Below the pieces are notes generated by a model. It saw only the letters and a program-made list of their open reading frames with translations. It searched no databases and was not told the DNA's origin. Positions 5,740 to 5,869 of a stretch of 5,869 nucleotides of DNA are shown piece by piece (the first letter of the stretch is position 1; each line of letters begins with the position of its first letter). This stretch comes from Aquisalimonas sp. GTDB lineage: Bacteria; Pseudomonadota; Gammaproteobacteria; Nitrococcales; Aquisalimonadaceae. A program made the position numbers and the translations under genes. The stretch spans positions 1-5,869 of the forward strand of contig SKYZ01000051.1 of assembly GCA_007127625.1 (NCBI GenBank), given 5' to 3'.

Positions 5740-5869
5740 TTGGCCAATTCGCCGCAAGCACGGAAACGTGCCATCCAGAACGAGACGCGTCGCGTGCACA
5801 ACAAGGCGCGCCGTACCATGATGCGTACGCAGATCAAGAACGTTCTCAAGGCCATCAAGTCGGGCGACA
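5740..5869 (+). CDS. rpsT: 30S ribosomal protein S20 (5' part, runs off the window)
   Basis: The first 43 residues are present, about half of the usual 87 or so. They begin [18 protein letters not shown] and continue through [11 protein letters not shown] and [12 protein letters not shown]. This is the lysine/arginine-rich helical N-terminus of S20, which binds 16S rRNA as an early assembly protein of the small subunit. The start is TTG, as in E. coli rpsT, where the UUG codon is known to matter for translational autoregulation by S20. The AGGAG at 5728-5732 supports it. The gene is divergent from miaB and has its own promoter. The 3' end lies outside the window. Confidence 0.95.
   Translation, partial: MANSPQARKRAIQNETRRVHNKARRTMMRTQIKNVLKAIKSGD

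Noticed and set aside
5512..5799. Minus-strand open frame of 95 codons across the rpsT start
   Set aside because: It runs through the rpsT promoter and coding start, has no recognisable features, and is explained by low stop-codon frequency at high GC.
1..5869. Search for a CRISPR array, insertion sequence, toxin-antitoxin pair, phage genes or a novel system
   Set aside because: No regularly spaced repeats, transposase, integrase or unusual gene is present. All coding sequence belongs to six conserved housekeeping families.

Overview
The window is chromosomal DNA of a high-GC gammaproteobacterium. The gene order miaB-ybeZ-ybeY-ybeX(corC)-lnt is a well-known gammaproteobacterial cluster, and each of the five products carries its family's signature motifs at near-normal length. 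The strong G/C bias at third codon positions opens long false frames opposite the real genes. A purple-sulfur or halophilic lineage near the Ectothiorhodospiraceae is possible, but that is only an impression from the protein sequences. Nothing suggests a plasmid, prophage, genomic island or defence locus. The content is core housekeeping.

Layout, left to right. Positions 1-39 lie beyond the end of lnt and hold what looks like half of a REP-type palindrome cut by the window edge. The whole block 40-5480 is on the minus strand and is read right to left: miaB (5480-4110), ybeZ/phoH-like (4093-3095), ybeY (3098-2619), ybeX/corC (2555-1659) and lnt (1581-40). The first two junctions are tight: 16 nt between miaB and ybeZ, and a 4-bp ATGA overlap between ybeZ and ybeY. 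The last two are loose (63 and 77 nt), and each contains an inverted repeat. Positions 5481-5739 form a divergent intergenic region with no convincing gene. It holds a 12-bp perfect hairpin near miaB, a small palindrome, and a good sigma-70-type promoter for rpsT with a GC-rich discriminator. rpsT (ribosomal protein S20) starts with TTG at 5740 on the plus strand and runs off the window.

How the genes fit together. The cluster links translation quality with envelope maturation. MiaB modifies tRNA next to the anticodon. YbeZ (PhoH-like ATPase) and YbeY (metal-dependent RNase for 16S rRNA maturation and ribosome quality control) are known partners. YbeX/CorC is a cytosolic CBS-domain protein tied to magnesium/cobalt homeostasis and ribosome metabolism. 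Lnt completes lipoprotein N-acylation at the inner membrane. The divergent rpsT adds a ribosomal protein gene with signs of growth-rate-type regulation.

I did not find a new biological system here. The points most worth checking are RNA-level: three inverted repeats, one at each non-coupled start in the cluster (miaB leader, ybeY-corC gap, corC-lnt gap), two TTG starts (ybeZ, rpsT), and the truncated REP-like element at the left edge.
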